In this document: positions 24,881-34,728 of the stretch, in pieces
Numbering within the stretch: the first letter of the stretch is position 1
How the letters are laid out: each line of letters starts with the position of its first letter
NCBI GenBank assembly: GCA_910584485.1
Contig: CAJUAV010000003.1
Span: 62,001-126,000, forward strand
Source of the DNA: an uncultured Alistipes sp.
GTDB lineage: Bacteria; Bacteroidota; Bacteroidia; Bacteroidales; Rikenellaceae
Reading direction: 5' to 3'
DNA: 64,000 bases
Position numbers and translations under genes: made by a program
The notes under the pieces: model-generated
Database searches by the model: none
What the model was told of the DNA's origin: nothing
Seen by the model: the letters and a program-made list of their open reading frames with translations, nothing else

Positions 24881-26179
24881 ATGGCAGTATTCAAAGTCGA
24901 AGGTGGCCACCGTCTGCACGGGTCCATCACGCCGCAGGGCGCCAAGAACGAGGCCCTGCAAATCCTCTGCGCCGTGCTGCTCACCGAAGAGCGCGTCACG
25001 GTACGCAACGTTCCGCGGATCCTCGATGTGCTGCAGCTCATCGAGCTGCTGCGCCGCATGGGCGTCGAGGTGGAGCAGTCCGCCGAAGACACCTATACTT
25101 TCTGCGCCCGCCGGATCGACGTCGACTACCTCCGCAGCGAGGATTACCGCCGTCGCTGCACGAAGCTGCGCGGCGCCGTGATGCTCGTCGGGCCGCTGCT
25201 GGCGCGCTTCGGCGTGGGGTACATGGCCAAGCCGGGCGGCGACAAGATCGGCCGCCGCCGCCTCGACACCCATTTTCTGGGCTTTCGGAAGCTCGGGGCG
25301 ACCTGCGATTTCGAGCAGGGCGAGATCCGCGCCGACCGCCTGAAGGGCACCTACATGCTGCTCGACGAGGCCTCGGTGACGGGCACGGCCAACATCGTCA
25401 TGGCGGCCGTCCTCGCCGAGGGCCATACGACGATCTACAACGCCGCCTGCGAACCCTACCTGCAACAGCTCTGCAAGATGCTCAACCGCATGGGCGCCCG
25501 CATTTCGGGCGTCGCCTCGAACCTGCTCGAAATCGACGGCGTGGAGGCGCTCGGGGGGACCGAACACACGCTGCTGCCCGACATGCTCGAGGTGGGCAGC
25601 TTCATCGGCATGGCCGCCATCACCCGCTCGGAGCTGACGATCAAGAACGTGTCGTACGAAAACCTCGGCGTCATTCCCGCCCAGTTCGCCCGCCTCGGCA
25701 TCCGCCTCGAACAGCAGGGCGACGACATCCGCATTCCGCAGCAGGACCACTACGCCATCGAGAGCTTCCTCGACGGCTCGATCATGACCATCGCCGATGC
25801 GCCGTGGCCCGGCCTGACGCCCGACCTGCTGTCGGTCTTCCTCGTGGTGGCCACGCAGGCGCAGGGCACCGTGCTCATCCACCAGAAGATGTTCGAAAGC
25901 CGCCTCTTCTTCGTCGACAAGCTGATCGACATGGGGGCGCAGATCATCCTCTGCGACCCGCACCGCGCCACGGTCATCGGCCACAACCACCAGCTGCCGC
26001 TGCGCGCCACGCGCATGTCGTCGCCCGATATCCGTGCGGGCGTGGCGCTGCTGCTCGCCGCCATGTCGGCCGAGGGGGTCTCCACGATCCAGAACATCGA
26101 GCAGATCGACCGCGGCTACCGCGATATCGACGGACGTCTGAACGCCCTCGGCGCCCGCATCACCCGTCTGGACGAATAA
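24881..26179 (+). CDS. murA: UDP-N-acetylglucosamine 1-carboxyvinyltransferase, Asp-type
   Basis: 432 aa. It carries out the first committed step of peptidoglycan synthesis. K22-N23 of the GAKNEAL motif and the conserved EPSP-synthase-like repeats are present. The active-site loop reads KPGGDKIGRRR with Asp121 where E. coli has Cys115. This substitution is known to prevent fosfomycin alkylation. I chose the ATG at 24881 because the longer frame runs back through the promoter. It is cotranscribed with the radical SAM gene 12 bases downstream. Confidence 0.95.
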   Translation: MAVFKVEGGHRLHGSITPQGAKNEALQILCAVLLTEERVTVRNVPRILDVLQLIELLRRMGVEVEQSAEDTYTFCARRIDVDYLRSEDYRRRCTKLRGAVMLVGPLLARFGVGYMAKPGGDKIGRRRLDTHFLGFRKLGATCDFEQGEIRADRLKGTYMLLDEASVTGTANIVMAAVLAEGHTTIYNAACEPYLQQLCKMLNRMGARISGVASNLLEIDGVEALGGTEHTLLPDMLEVGSFIGMAAITRSELTIKNVSYENLGVIPAQFARLGIRLEQQGDDIRIPQQDHYAIESFLDGSIMTIADAPWPGLTPDLLSVFLVVATQAQGTVLIHQKMFESRLFFVDKLIDMGAQIILCDPHRATVIGHNHQLPLRATRMSSPDIRAGVALLLAAMSAEGVSTIQNIEQIDRGYRDIDGRLNALGARITRLDE

Positions 26180-26191
26180 CGACCGCACGCC

Positions 26192-27937
26192 ATGGCCTTT
26201 CTGCCGACCACGCTCAAGGAGGTGCGCGCCCGCGGCTGGGATGCGCTCGACGTGATCCTCTTCACGGGCGACGCCTACATCGACCACCCCGCGTTCGGGG
26301 CGGCCGTGCTGGGGCGGTTGCTGGAGGCCGAGGGGTACCGCGTGGCGATCGTGCCGCAGCCCAACTGGCGCGACGACCTGCGCGATTTCGCCAAACTCGG
26401 CGCGCCGCGCCTCTTCTTCGGCGTGACGGCGGGGGCGATGGATTCGATGGTCAACCACTACACGGCCAACCTGCGCCTGCGCCACGACGACGCCTACACG
26501 GCGGGCGGTGCCGCGGGCTTCCGCCCCGACCGCGCCGTGACGGTCTACACACAGTGTCTCAAACGGCTCTTCCCGCACGTCCCCGTCGTCATCGGCGGCA
26601 TCGAGGCGTCGCTGCGCCGCCTGACCCACTACGACTACTGGAGCGACTCGCTCCACCCCTCGCTGCTCGTCACCTCGGGCGCCGATCTGTTGAGCTACGG
26701 CATGGGCGACCGCTCGATCCTGCAAATCGCCCGCGCCCTCGAAAACGGCTACAACGCCAAGCTGCTGCGCCGCCTGCCGCAGGTCGCCTTCCTCGCCGAT
26801 GCGGCCTACGTCGACCGGCTCGACCCCGAACGGACGATCCGGCTCCCCTCGCACGAGCGGTGCTGCGCCTCGAAGGAGGCCTTCGGGGCCCATTTCGCCG
26901 TCATCGAGACGCAGAGCAACCTGCTGCATCCGGTGGCGACGCTCGTCGAGGCGACGGGCGATCGGATGGTGGTGGTCAACCCGCCCGGGGAGCCCCTCTC
27001 GACCGAAGAGCTCGACCGCTCGTTCGACCTGCCCTACGAGCGGGCGCCCCATCCCCGTTATGCGGGGCGCGGTCCGATCCCCGCCTGGGAGATGATCAAA
27101 CACTCGGTCAACATCCACCGCGGCTGCTTCGGCGGCTGCTCCTTCTGCACGATTTCGGCCCACCAGGGCAAATTCATCCGCTCGCGCAGCGAACGGTCGA
27201 TCCTCGCCGAGGTCGAACGCATCACGCGCATGCCCGATTTCCGCGGCTACCTCTCCGACGTCGGGGCGCCGTCGGCCAACATGTACCGCATGAGCGGACA
27301 CGACCGCACGCTGTGCGAGCGGTGCCGCCGCCCCTCATGCCTCCATCCGAAGCGCTGCCTCAACCTCGACAACAACCATCGGCCGCTGCTGGCGCTCTAC
27401 GACCGGATCCGCGCCGTGAAGGGGATCAAGAAGGCCTTTATCGGCAGCGGCATCCGCTACGACCTCTTTGACGATTCGCCCTACCTCGAAACGGTGCTCC
27501 GCCACCACACCTCGGGGCGTCTGAAGGTGGCGCCCGAGCACACCGAGGAGCATGTGCTGCAGCTCATGCGCAAGCCTCCGTTCGCCCTCTTCGAACGGCT
27601 GAACGCCGATTTCCACGCGATCTGCCGCCGCGAGGGGCTTCCCTATCAGCTCATTCCCTATTTCATTTCGTCGCACCCGGGCTGCACCGAACAGGATATG
27701 CGCGCCCTCTCGGAAAAGGTGCTCGGCCGGCTGCATTTCAACCTCGAACAGGTGCAGGATCTGACGCCGACCCCCATGACCCTTTCGTCCGTGCTGTTTT
27801 GGACGGGGGAGGATCCCTATACCCGCCGCAAGGTCTACGTGGCGCGGTCGCAGGAGGAGAAACGCCGCCAGAAGAGCTGGTTCTTCGCCCCGCAGGGAGC
27901 GCAGCGGGGGAGGCGGCCGAAGAAAATGAAGAATTAA
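26192..27937 (+). CDS. ygiQ: YgiQ-family radical SAM protein
   Basis: 581 aa. The N-terminal YgiQ domain (VILFTGDAYIDHPAFGAAVL; GGIEASLRRLTHYDYW in part) precedes the radical SAM core with the CX3CX2C cluster motif HRGCFGGCSFCTIS near residue 310. The C-terminal extension is rich in Arg/Lys. The family is widespread and its reaction is unknown. It follows murA closely, with no functional link that I can name. Confidence 0.9.
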   Translation: MAFLPTTLKEVRARGWDALDVILFTGDAYIDHPAFGAAVLGRLLEAEGYRVAIVPQPNWRDDLRDFAKLGAPRLFFGVTAGAMDSMVNHYTANLRLRHDDAYTAGGAAGFRPDRAVTVYTQCLKRLFPHVPVVIGGIEASLRRLTHYDYWSDSLHPSLLVTSGADLLSYGMGDRSILQIARALENGYNAKLLRRLPQVAFLADAAYVDRLDPERTIRLPSHERCCASKEAFGAHFAVIETQSNLLHPVATLVEATGDRMVVVNPPGEPLSTEELDRSFDLPYERAPHPRYAGRGPIPAWEMIKHSVNIHRGCFGGCSFCTISAHQGKFIRSRSERSILAEVERITRMPDFRGYLSDVGAPSANMYRMSGHDRTLCERCRRPSCLHPKRCLNLDNNHRPLLALYDRIRAVKGIKKAFIGSGIRYDLFDDSPYLETVLRHHTSGRLKVAPEHTEEHVLQLMRKPPFALFERLNADFHAICRREGLPYQLIPYFISSHPGCTEQDMRALSEKVLGRLHFNLEQVQDLTPTPMTLSSVLFWTGEDPYTRRKVYVARSQEEKRRQKSWFFAPQGAQRGRRPKKMKN

Positions 27938-27952
27938 GCATTAAAAATTATA

Positions 27953-28325
27953 GGGGGGGGGTCCGCTCTCGTCTCGGGTCGCAGCTTGCGAAGGGACGCC
28001 CCATGCGGGCCTAAAGCGGGTCGAAGCTGCGGCCCGCCGCGCCAAAGCGCGAACTCATTCGGGTCGAAGCCTGCGGAGCGCGCATGATGCGGACGCGAAA
28101 TGCGGGCCTCCGCAAGCGGGAGGCTTCGGCCCGCCGATCCCTCGCGGGATCGCTATGCGATGTCCTCGGCCCGCAGCCGAGCGGAGGCGGCATCGAGCCT
28201 GTTGGCGAGTTGCAGCCCTCCGCCAGGGGGCGGCTGCGGGCTGCCGACCTCTGCGAGGTCGAATCGAAGGATGAGCAGCTTCGGCCCGCCGATGGCTGCG
28301 CCATCGAACCCTTCGGCACCCCCTC
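27953..28325 (-). repeat. Intergenic modular repeat array 6 (reverse orientation)
   Basis: An AT block (27929-27950) and a run of nine G (27953-27961) open the array. Read on the minus strand it gives: the hairpins GATGGCGCAGCCATC and CGACCTC-GCA-GAGGTCG, a type III cassette, the hairpin GATCCC-GCGA-GGGATC, a type I cassette, the hairpin CGCGCTTTGGCGCG and a type II cassette. It lies between ygiQ and lipA; no gene is seen in 27938-28462. Confidence 0.85.
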
Positions 28326-28429
28326 CCCGCAGCCTTTTTTCCCACTCGGCGAACCGCGCTCCCGATAGCGCGGAAAGCCTGTTCTATGAATTATTGGTCC
28401 GAAGATGCGGTAAATCCAAACCTTTTTCG

Positions 28430-28437
28430 TATTTTTG
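28430..28437 (+). promoter_or_regulatory. -7 box of lipA-lipB-recJ
   Basis: TATTTTTG, 25 bases before the lipA ATG. No TTTG is at the standard distance. Confidence 0.6.
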
Positions 28438-28462
28438 CGTCAATTGGGAAAAAGTGATCTAA

Positions 28463-29353
28463 ATGCCGAAGCTCTATGATCGGGTAAACACGATCCGCAA
28501 ACCGGACTGGCTGAAAATCCGCCTCCATCGCACGGCCGAATACGCCGAGGTGCGCCGCATCGTCGACGAGCATCGTCTCCACACGATCTGCGGCAGCGGC
28601 CGCTGTCCGAACCAGGCCGAGTGCTGGAGCCGCCGCACGGCGACCTTCATGATCCTGGGCGAGATCTGTACCCGCGGCTGCCGCTTCTGCGCCACGCAGA
28701 CGGGCCGCCCGCTGCCGCCCGACGCCGACGAACCGGCCCGCGTGGCCGAGAGCGTCCGCCTGATGGGCCTTCGGCACGTCGTCCTGACCTCCGTCACGCG
28801 CGACGACCTCCCCGACGGAGGAGCCGCCCACTGGGCCGCCACCGTCGAGGCCGTCCGACGGGAGTCCCCCGACGCCGCCATCGAACTTTTGATTCCCGAC
28901 CTCGATGCCGAACCCGCCCTGCTGGATCGGGTCCTCGCATCGAAGCCCGACATCATCGGGCACAACATCGAGACCGTCGAGCGCCTCACCCCCGTGGTGC
29001 GTTCGCGGGCCCGTTATCGCACGAGCCTCGAGACGCTGCGCTACCTGCACGAGCAGGGTGCCGTCACCAAAAGCGGCCTGATGGTCGGTCTCGGCGAGAG
29101 CGAAAAGGAGGTGTTGCAGACCCTCGGCGACCTGCGCGAAGCGGGGGTCGGGATCGTCACCCTCGGGCAGTACCTGCGTCCCACGCTGGCGCACTACCCC
29201 GTGGCGGCCTACATCACGCCCGAACAATTCGAACACTACCGCCTCCGTGCCCTGGAGATGGGCTTCGACTACTGCGCGAGCGCGCCGCTGGTCCGCTCCT
29301 CCTACCTGGCCGAAGAGGCGTTGAAAAAGAGCCGTAACCGCTCCGAGCGATGA
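28463..29353 (+). CDS. lipA: Lipoyl synthase
   Basis: 296 aa, radical SAM. It inserts sulfur into octanoylated E2 and GcvH domains. Both clusters are visible: the auxiliary cluster motif CX4CX5C (CGSGRCPNQAEC) and the SAM cluster CX3CX2C (CTRGCRFC). The family end with RSSYLAEEAL is present. The stop overlaps the lipB start (ATGA), so the two enzymes of lipoate synthesis are translationally coupled. The lipoamide dehydrogenase at 50798 uses the product. Confidence 0.96.
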   Translation: MPKLYDRVNTIRKPDWLKIRLHRTAEYAEVRRIVDEHRLHTICGSGRCPNQAECWSRRTATFMILGEICTRGCRFCATQTGRPLPPDADEPARVAESVRLMGLRHVVLTSVTRDDLPDGGAAHWAATVEAVRRESPDAAIELLIPDLDAEPALLDRVLASKPDIIGHNIETVERLTPVVRSRARYRTSLETLRYLHEQGAVTKSGLMVGLGESEKEVLQTLGDLREAGVGIVTLGQYLRPTLAHYPVAAYITPEQFEHYRLRALEMGFDYCASAPLVRSSYLAEEALKKSRNRSER

Positions 29354-30030
29354 GAGTTCGCTGTCAGGATGCGGGAACGACGGAGTATGCCGCCTGCCGT
29401 CGGTTGCAGCAGGAGCTTTTCGAGGCCCTGCTCGCCCGCAAACGGGCCGGCGAGCACACCGATGAGGCGGGCACGCTGCTCCTGGTCGAGCATCCGCCCG
29501 TCTACACGCTGGGCAAGAGCGGCCGCACGGAGAACCTGCTCGTCTCGGAGACGGAGCTGACACGCCTCGGCGCCTCGTTCTTCCGCATCGACCGCGGAGG
29601 CGACATCACCTTCCACGGCCCCGGGCAGCTGGTCGGTTATCCGATCCTCGACCTCGAACGCCTCGGCATGGGGCTTCGCGACTACATCGAGGCGCTCGAA
29701 GAGGCGGTGATCCGCACCGTCGCCCGCTACGGCATCTGCGGCGGCCGCATCCGCGGAGCCTCGGGGGTGTGGCTCGATGCCGAATCGGCCGCGCCGCGCA
29801 AGATCTGCGCAATAGGCGTGCGCGCTTCGCGTTATGTAACCATGCACGGCTTCGCGCTGAACGTGACGACCGACCTGCGGTGGTTCGACCGCATCCATCC
29901 GTGCGGATTCGTCGACCGGGGCGTGACGTCGATCGCGCGGGAAACGGGCTCGGAACCCTCCATGGAGGAGGTCAAGGAGCTCGTAACGAAAAACTTAAGT
30001 GAGATATTAAATGTCGAAATATATAAATAA
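29350..30030 (+). CDS. lipB: Octanoyl-ACP:protein octanoyltransferase
   Basis: 226 aa. It transfers octanoate from ACP to lipoyl domains. It shows GGDITFHGPGQLVGYPI, the conserved lysine in KICAIGVR and the catalytic-type Cys in HPCGF. It forms an operon with lipA (overlap) and recJ (8 bases downstream). Confidence 0.95.
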   Translation: MRVRCQDAGTTEYAACRRLQQELFEALLARKRAGEHTDEAGTLLLVEHPPVYTLGKSGRTENLLVSETELTRLGASFFRIDRGGDITFHGPGQLVGYPILDLERLGMGLRDYIEALEEAVIRTVARYGICGGRIRGASGVWLDAESAAPRKICAIGVRASRYVTMHGFALNVTTDLRWFDRIHPCGFVDRGVTSIARETGSEPSMEEVKELVTKNLSEILNVEIYK

Positions 30031-30038
30031 CAACGCTT

Positions 30039-31799
30039 ATGCCTATCGAGAAACGCTGGGTGGTGAAGCCGCAGGGCGACCCCGCGCGGGTGGAGGCACT
30101 CTCCACCGTGCTCGGGATCTCGCCTGTGCTGGCCAATCTGCTCGTACAAAGAGGCATAGACACGGTAGAAAAGGCGAACAGGTTCTTTAAGCCCGACCTT
30201 GCCGATCTGCACGATCCCTTCCTCATGAAGGACATGGACCGTGCGGTGGAGCGGGTCGAGCAGGCGGTGGCCCGTGGCGAAAAGATCATGGTCTACGGCG
30301 ACTACGACGTCGACGGCTGCACGGCCGTGGCGCTCGTATACAAGTTCCTGCGCCAGATCGGGCACAAAAACCTGACCTTCTACATTCCGGATCGCTATAC
30401 CGAAGGGTACGGCATTTCGGTACGGGGCATCGATGTGGCCGCCCGCAAGGGCGTCAGCCTCATCATCGCCCTCGACTGCGGCATCAAAGCCACGGAGAAA
30501 GTGCTCTATGCGAAGACCAAGGGCGTGGATTTCATCATCTGCGACCACCATCTGCCGGCCGAGGAGATTCCCGAAGCCGTCGCCGTGCTGGACCCCAAGC
30601 GGGTCGACTGCTCCTACCCGTTCGACGAATTGTCGGGCTGCGGCGTGGGATTCAAACTGGTGCAGGCCTATGCCCAGAAAAACGGGATTCCCTTCGCGCA
30701 GATCCTCGATCTGCTCGATCTGCTGGTCGTCTCGATCGCCTCGGACATCGTGCCGCTGACGGACGAGAACCGCATCCTGGCCTATTTCGGCCTGCGCAAC
30801 CTCAACCGCTGCCCCTCGAAGGGGCTGCTTTCGATCATCAAGATCTGCGGCCTCGACAAGCACCAGATCACGATCGACGACATCGTCTTCAAGATCGGCC
30901 CCCGCATCAACGCCGCGGGCCGCATGCGGATGGACGAAAACGACGAAAACGCCTCGCCCTCGGGCGGTCATGCGGCGGTCGAGCTGCTCATCGAGGGCAA
31001 CGAGACGGAAGCGGCCAAGTTCGGCGAGGTGATCGACTCCTACAACCGCGACCGCAAGTCGATCGACCGCTCCGTGACGCAGGAGGCGCACGACTACATC
31101 GAACGCAACCCGACGCTCAAGGCGCTCAAGAGCACGGTCATCTACAACCCGAAATGGATGAAGGGGATCGTGGGCATCGTCGCCTCGCGCCTGATCGAGA
31201 CCTACTACCGCCCGACGGTGGTGCTGACGATGAGTAACGGCTTCGTGACGGGGTCGGCGCGCTCGGTGCCGGGCTTCGACCTCTACCAGGCGGTCGAATC
31301 GTGTTCGGACCTGCTCGAGAATTTCGGCGGCCACATGTACGCCGCGGGGCTCACGATGCGCCCCGAGCGGGTCGAGGAGTTCACGCGCCGCTTCAACGCC
31401 TTCGTCGAGGAGAACATCGACCCGCAGATGCTCGTGCCGCAGGTCGAGGTCGACAGCGAGCTGCTCTTCTCGGACATTACGGCCGAGTTCCGCCGCGACC
31501 TGAACCGCTTCCAGCCCTTCGGCCCAGGCAACACGTCGCCCGTCTTCATGACGCGCAGCGTGAGCAACCAGGGCGACGCGAAGCTGGTGGGGCTCGAGCA
31601 GGAGCACCTGAAGATGGACCTCATCCAGCGGCAGAAGCCCAACACGAAGATCCCCGCGATCGCGTTCCAGCAGCCGACCCACTACGAGTGGGTGCGCGGC
31701 GGCAAGGCGATCGACGTCTGCTACCAGATCGTCGAGAACCACTACCGCGGCATGGTGACGACGCAGCTGCGGATCAAGGATATCAAGCCGGTCCGATAA
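30039..31799 (+). CDS. recJ: Single-strand-specific 5'-3' exonuclease RecJ
   Basis: 586 aa. The DHH phosphoesterase domain shows YGDYDVDGCTA and the metal motif ICDHHLP, then GPRINAAGRM; the DHHA1 domain carries GHMYAAGLTM. It acts in recombination and mismatch repair. It is the third gene of the lipA-lipB-recJ unit and is followed by a long terminator hairpin. Confidence 0.95.
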   Translation: MPIEKRWVVKPQGDPARVEALSTVLGISPVLANLLVQRGIDTVEKANRFFKPDLADLHDPFLMKDMDRAVERVEQAVARGEKIMVYGDYDVDGCTAVALVYKFLRQIGHKNLTFYIPDRYTEGYGISVRGIDVAARKGVSLIIALDCGIKATEKVLYAKTKGVDFIICDHHLPAEEIPEAVAVLDPKRVDCSYPFDELSGCGVGFKLVQAYAQKNGIPFAQILDLLDLLVVSIASDIVPLTDENRILAYFGLRNLNRCPSKGLLSIIKICGLDKHQITIDDIVFKIGPRINAAGRMRMDENDENASPSGGHAAVELLIEGNETEAAKFGEVIDSYNRDRKSIDRSVTQEAHDYIERNPTLKALKSTVIYNPKWMKGIVGIVASRLIETYYRPTVVLTMSNGFVTGSARSVPGFDLYQAVESCSDLLENFGGHMYAAGLTMRPERVEEFTRRFNAFVEENIDPQMLVPQVEVDSELLFSDITAEFRRDLNRFQPFGPGNTSPVFMTRSVSNQGDAKLVGLEQEHLKMDLIQRQKPNTKIPAIAFQQPTHYEWVRGGKAIDVCYQIVENHYRGMVTTQLRIKDIKPVR

Positions 31800-31817
31800 C
31801 CGCGGACGGTCGGCGGA

Positions 31818-31873
31818 GCGATCCCCCGCCGCAGCGCCTTTGACGGGTGTTGCGGCGGGGAATCGCTGTTTAG
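31818..31873 (+). terminator. Terminator of recJ
   Basis: GCGAT then CCCCGCCGCA pairs with TGCGGCGGGG then ATCGC, followed by TGTTT. The stem is about 15 bp with an 18-20 nt loop. Confidence 0.7.
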
Positions 31874-31894
31874 AACGGGGAGGCGTCGTGCGGA

Positions 31895-32150
31895 CGCTTC
31901 GCAGGTTCGACGTCGCAGCCGCTCGGCTGCGGACCGATTGCAACAGCTTCGATCCCGTGAGAGATCGGCGGGCCGAAGCCTCCGCGCGCGGAGGCCCGCA
32001 TCTTATCGACACGGGCACTCCGCAGGCTTCGACCCGGGTTCAGGCGCAGGTGAGGTCGGCAGCCCGCAGCCGCCCCCTGGCGGAGGGCTGCAACCTCGCC
32101 GAACGGCTCGCGGCAGGCCCCTCCGCTCGGCTGCGGGCCGTTCCTGCCGC
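31895..32150 (+). repeat. Intergenic modular repeat array 7
   Basis: The array contains the hairpin GATCCC-GTGA-GAGATC (one arm with a mismatch) and a type I cassette with CCTCCGCGCGCGGAGG as inner hairpin, closed by AGGCTTCGACCCG. A type III cassette follows that ends near CGGCTGCGGGC at about 32137. It lies between convergent recJ and cls; no gene is seen. Confidence 0.8.
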
Positions 32151-32158
32151 GCGATGCC

Positions 32159-33544
32159 CTACAGCAGCGGCGAGAAGAGCCGCAGCAGCGATTCGGCGAA
32201 GCGGCGCAGCTTCGAGCGGCGGAACCACTCGGCGGGTTGCGGACGGCGGCTCTGCGCCAGATCGCGTTCGAACAGATGCGCCAGGCGGTCGACCAGTGCG
32301 GCGTCGTAGACGAAGGCGCTCACCTCGAAATTGTGTTCGAAGCTGCGGAAATCCATGTTGGCCGAGCCGATGACGGCCAGGTCGTCGTCCACGATGAGCA
32401 GCTTGGCGTGCAGGAACCCCGCCGTATAGAAGCAGACCTTCACCCCCGCCCGCATCATGTCGTCGAGGTAGGAGTGGACGGCCAGATCGACCACCTTCGA
32501 ATCGGAGTGCAGCGGCAGGAGCAGCCGCACGTCGATTCCCGCCAGCGCGGCGGTTTGCAAGGCGTTGTTGAGGGGTTCGGAGGGGAGGTAGTAGGGCGTT
32601 TCGATCCAGATGCGGCGCCGCGCCCGCCCGACGGCGAGGCAGGTCGCCTGTTGCAGCGTGCGCCACTTGCCCAGCGGGCCGCTCGACACGATCTGGAGCG
32701 TGTTCGGCTCGTCGGTTTCGAACGGCGGATAGTAGCGCTCGTCGGTGATGCGGCAGCGCGTGGTGGCGTACCAGTCGTTCAGGAAGGAGGCCTGCAACCC
32801 CGCCACGCCGCCCCCTTCGAGGCGGAAATGGGTGTCGCGCCACGGCCCCAGCGCATTGCCGTAGAGGTAGCGGTCGGCGATGTTCATCCCCCCGAGGAAG
32901 CCCGTGCGGCCGTCGATGACGACGATCTTGCGGTGGTTGCGGTAGTTGACCTTGCTCGTGAAGCGGAGAAACTGCACGTGCAGGAAGGGGCGCACCTCGA
33001 TGCCTGCCGCGCGCATCCGCTCGAAGAAGGCTTTGCCGACGCTGCGCGACCCCACGTCGTCGTAGAGGACCCGCACCTCGACCCCTTCGCGCGCCTTGCG
33101 GCAGAGGGCCTCGCAGAGGCGGCCGCCCGTGCGGTCGTTGTCGATGATGTAGTACTGGAGGTGGATGTGGTGGCGGGCGGCGGCGATCGCCTGTAGCAGC
33201 GCACTCATCTTCGAACAGCCGTCGGCGTAGATCTCGAAGCGGGTTCCGTGCAGCGGCACGGCCTGGGCCGTCGACGCCAGCAGCCGTTCGAGCGGCTGCC
33301 AGGCGGCGGCCTCGATGCGGGCATCGAGCTGCTTGCGGGCCCGCCGCGAAATGTTGCGGCGTTTCGAGAGGTTCTGCCCGAAGAAGAAATAGAAGAAGAG
33401 CCCGACGACGGGAGCCAGAATCAGCACGATGAGCCACGGCATGCTCTTGAGCGGGTTGCGGTTTTCGGAGATGATGACCGCGATGACCCCCACGATCGAG
33501 AGCGTGTAGACCGTGAGCAGCAGGTATGAAACGAAGGTCGTCAT
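32159..33544 (-). CDS. cls: Cardiolipin synthase (phospholipase D type)
   Basis: 461 aa. There are two N-terminal membrane helices (about 5-25 and 37-55). Two HKD phosphodiesterase motifs follow: NHRKIVVIDG with GGMNIAD, and HAKLLIVDDDLAVIGSANMD. It condenses two phosphatidylglycerols into cardiolipin at the inner membrane. It starts 51 bases after the DUF4837 lipoprotein gene and is probably in the same operon. Confidence 0.94.
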   Translation of the reverse strand: MTTFVSYLLLTVYTLSIVGVIAVIISENRNPLKSMPWLIVLILAPVVGLFFYFFFGQNLSKRRNISRRARKQLDARIEAAAWQPLERLLASTAQAVPLHGTRFEIYADGCSKMSALLQAIAAARHHIHLQYYIIDNDRTGGRLCEALCRKAREGVEVRVLYDDVGSRSVGKAFFERMRAAGIEVRPFLHVQFLRFTSKVNYRNHRKIVVIDGRTGFLGGMNIADRYLYGNALGPWRDTHFRLEGGGVAGLQASFLNDWYATTRCRITDERYYPPFETDEPNTLQIVSSGPLGKWRTLQQATCLAVGRARRRIWIETPYYLPSEPLNNALQTAALAGIDVRLLLPLHSDSKVVDLAVHSYLDDMMRAGVKVCFYTAGFLHAKLLIVDDDLAVIGSANMDFRSFEHNFEVSAFVYDAALVDRLAHLFERDLAQSRRPQPAEWFRRSKLRRFAESLLRLFSPLL

Positions 33545-33595
33545 AGAGGATGCCTTAACGAACCGGTCGCCCTTCCCGAGCCGTTCGCGCCGAGG

Positions 33596-34612
33596 CTATT
33601 CGGCGGCTGTCGGCGGCTGCGGGAAGGAGATCGTATAGAGCAGGTGCTCCACGCCGCGCATCAGGTTGCGCTTGTGGGGCGGGAGCTTGGGGGCATAGAC
33701 GTAGGCGTCGTAGGTGAAGACGTAGCCCGTCGCCGTGTCGAGGGTCGAATAGCTGACGAAGGGGCCGCCCATGAAGTCGTTCGCGACATCCCAGAAGCCG
33801 CGCAGCTCGACCCAGAGCCGTCCTTCAAGGCGGAACACCCGCGAAACGGGCGGAAAGGCCTCCGAGGTAATCATGTAGCTCCCTTCGGAGGGACCCGGGA
33901 TGCGGGCGGCGAAGCGGCTGCGCGCCGCCATGAGCGAGGCGGGCGTGAGGGCCTTGCCGTCGGCGGGGTAGGCGTAGACCATGAATCCCTGGCTCGCTGC
34001 GGGGTATTCGTAGCGTGCCCAGACGAAGTCGGGTTCGTCGGCCGCCAGCTGGTACCCCGTCGGGACGTGCATTTCGACCCCGAAACGCTCGCGCACGGCG
34101 CGCTCGACCCCCGCAGCGCCGAACTGGCGGGCATAGGCCGTGGCGCGGTCACGCTCGGCCTGTTTGAGCACCTGCACGAGTTTGTCGCCGTTCGTGTCGA
34201 GGTAGGCGAGCATCGCCGCTTCGTCGGGAGCCTGCAGCGTCAGCACGATCTGCGGCTTGGCGGTCACGTCGTACGCCACTCCTGCGGCCGCCTCCTTCAC
34301 GGCGGGATCGACTATCACCTTGAGGATGTTGCGGTGATCGACCACCATGCTCGTAAAGCCGTCGGGCGTCACGCGCAACACGTCGAACTCGGGCTCGGTC
34401 TGCGGCAGGTAGGGAATCGGCGCCGTGAGCAGCGAACGCAGCGTGTCGCCGACGGCACCCGTCCAGAGAGGCTGGTTGACGACGACGATCAGTTCGTAGG
34501 GACGACCCTGCGCCGTCTTGAGGTGCGAACCCGAGAGGGTGCGGAAGGCCTTGCAGCCCGACAACGACAAAGCCGCGGCGCAGAGGACCGCAAGCAGGCG
34601 GAAACGTTTCAT
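33596..34612 (-). CDS. DUF4837-type lipoprotein
   Basis: 338 aa. The start was placed at MKRFRLL, which gives a normal lipoprotein signal with lipobox LSGC (Cys20); the longer frame would bury it. The body begins YELIVVVNQPLWTGAVGDTL, characteristic of the DUF4837 family of Bacteroidota. The function is unknown. It has its own promoter at 34639 and is followed by cls. Confidence 0.85.
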   Translation of the reverse strand: MKRFRLLAVLCAAALSLSGCKAFRTLSGSHLKTAQGRPYELIVVVNQPLWTGAVGDTLRSLLTAPIPYLPQTEPEFDVLRVTPDGFTSMVVDHRNILKVIVDPAVKEAAAGVAYDVTAKPQIVLTLQAPDEAAMLAYLDTNGDKLVQVLKQAERDRATAYARQFGAAGVERAVRERFGVEMHVPTGYQLAADEPDFVWARYEYPAASQGFMVYAYPADGKALTPASLMAARSRFAARIPGPSEGSYMITSEAFPPVSRVFRLEGRLWVELRGFWDVANDFMGGPFVSYSTLDTATGYVFTYDAYVYAPKLPPHKRNLMRGVEHLLYTISFPQPPTAAE

Positions 34613-34638
34613 GGCGTTCGGATTTTGGGATGATGGAA

Positions 34639-34670
34639 CAAATATAACGAAACGGAACGAGAAAAACAAA
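34639..34670 (-). promoter_or_regulatory. Promoter of the DUF4837-cls unit
   Basis: On the minus strand TTTG (34667-34670) and TATATTTG (34639-34646) are 20 bases apart; the ATG is at 34612. Confidence 0.7.
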
Positions 34671-34728
34671 TATCGTACTAAAATAGTTGAAAGTCCGAAC
34701 GAAAGGGCGGACAGAGCGTTTTTTGTGC

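Noticed and set aside
33596..34669. A longer DUF4837 lipoprotein starting at 34669
   Set aside because: It would place MFFSFRFVIFVPSS before the lipoprotein signal and include the promoter box at 34639.
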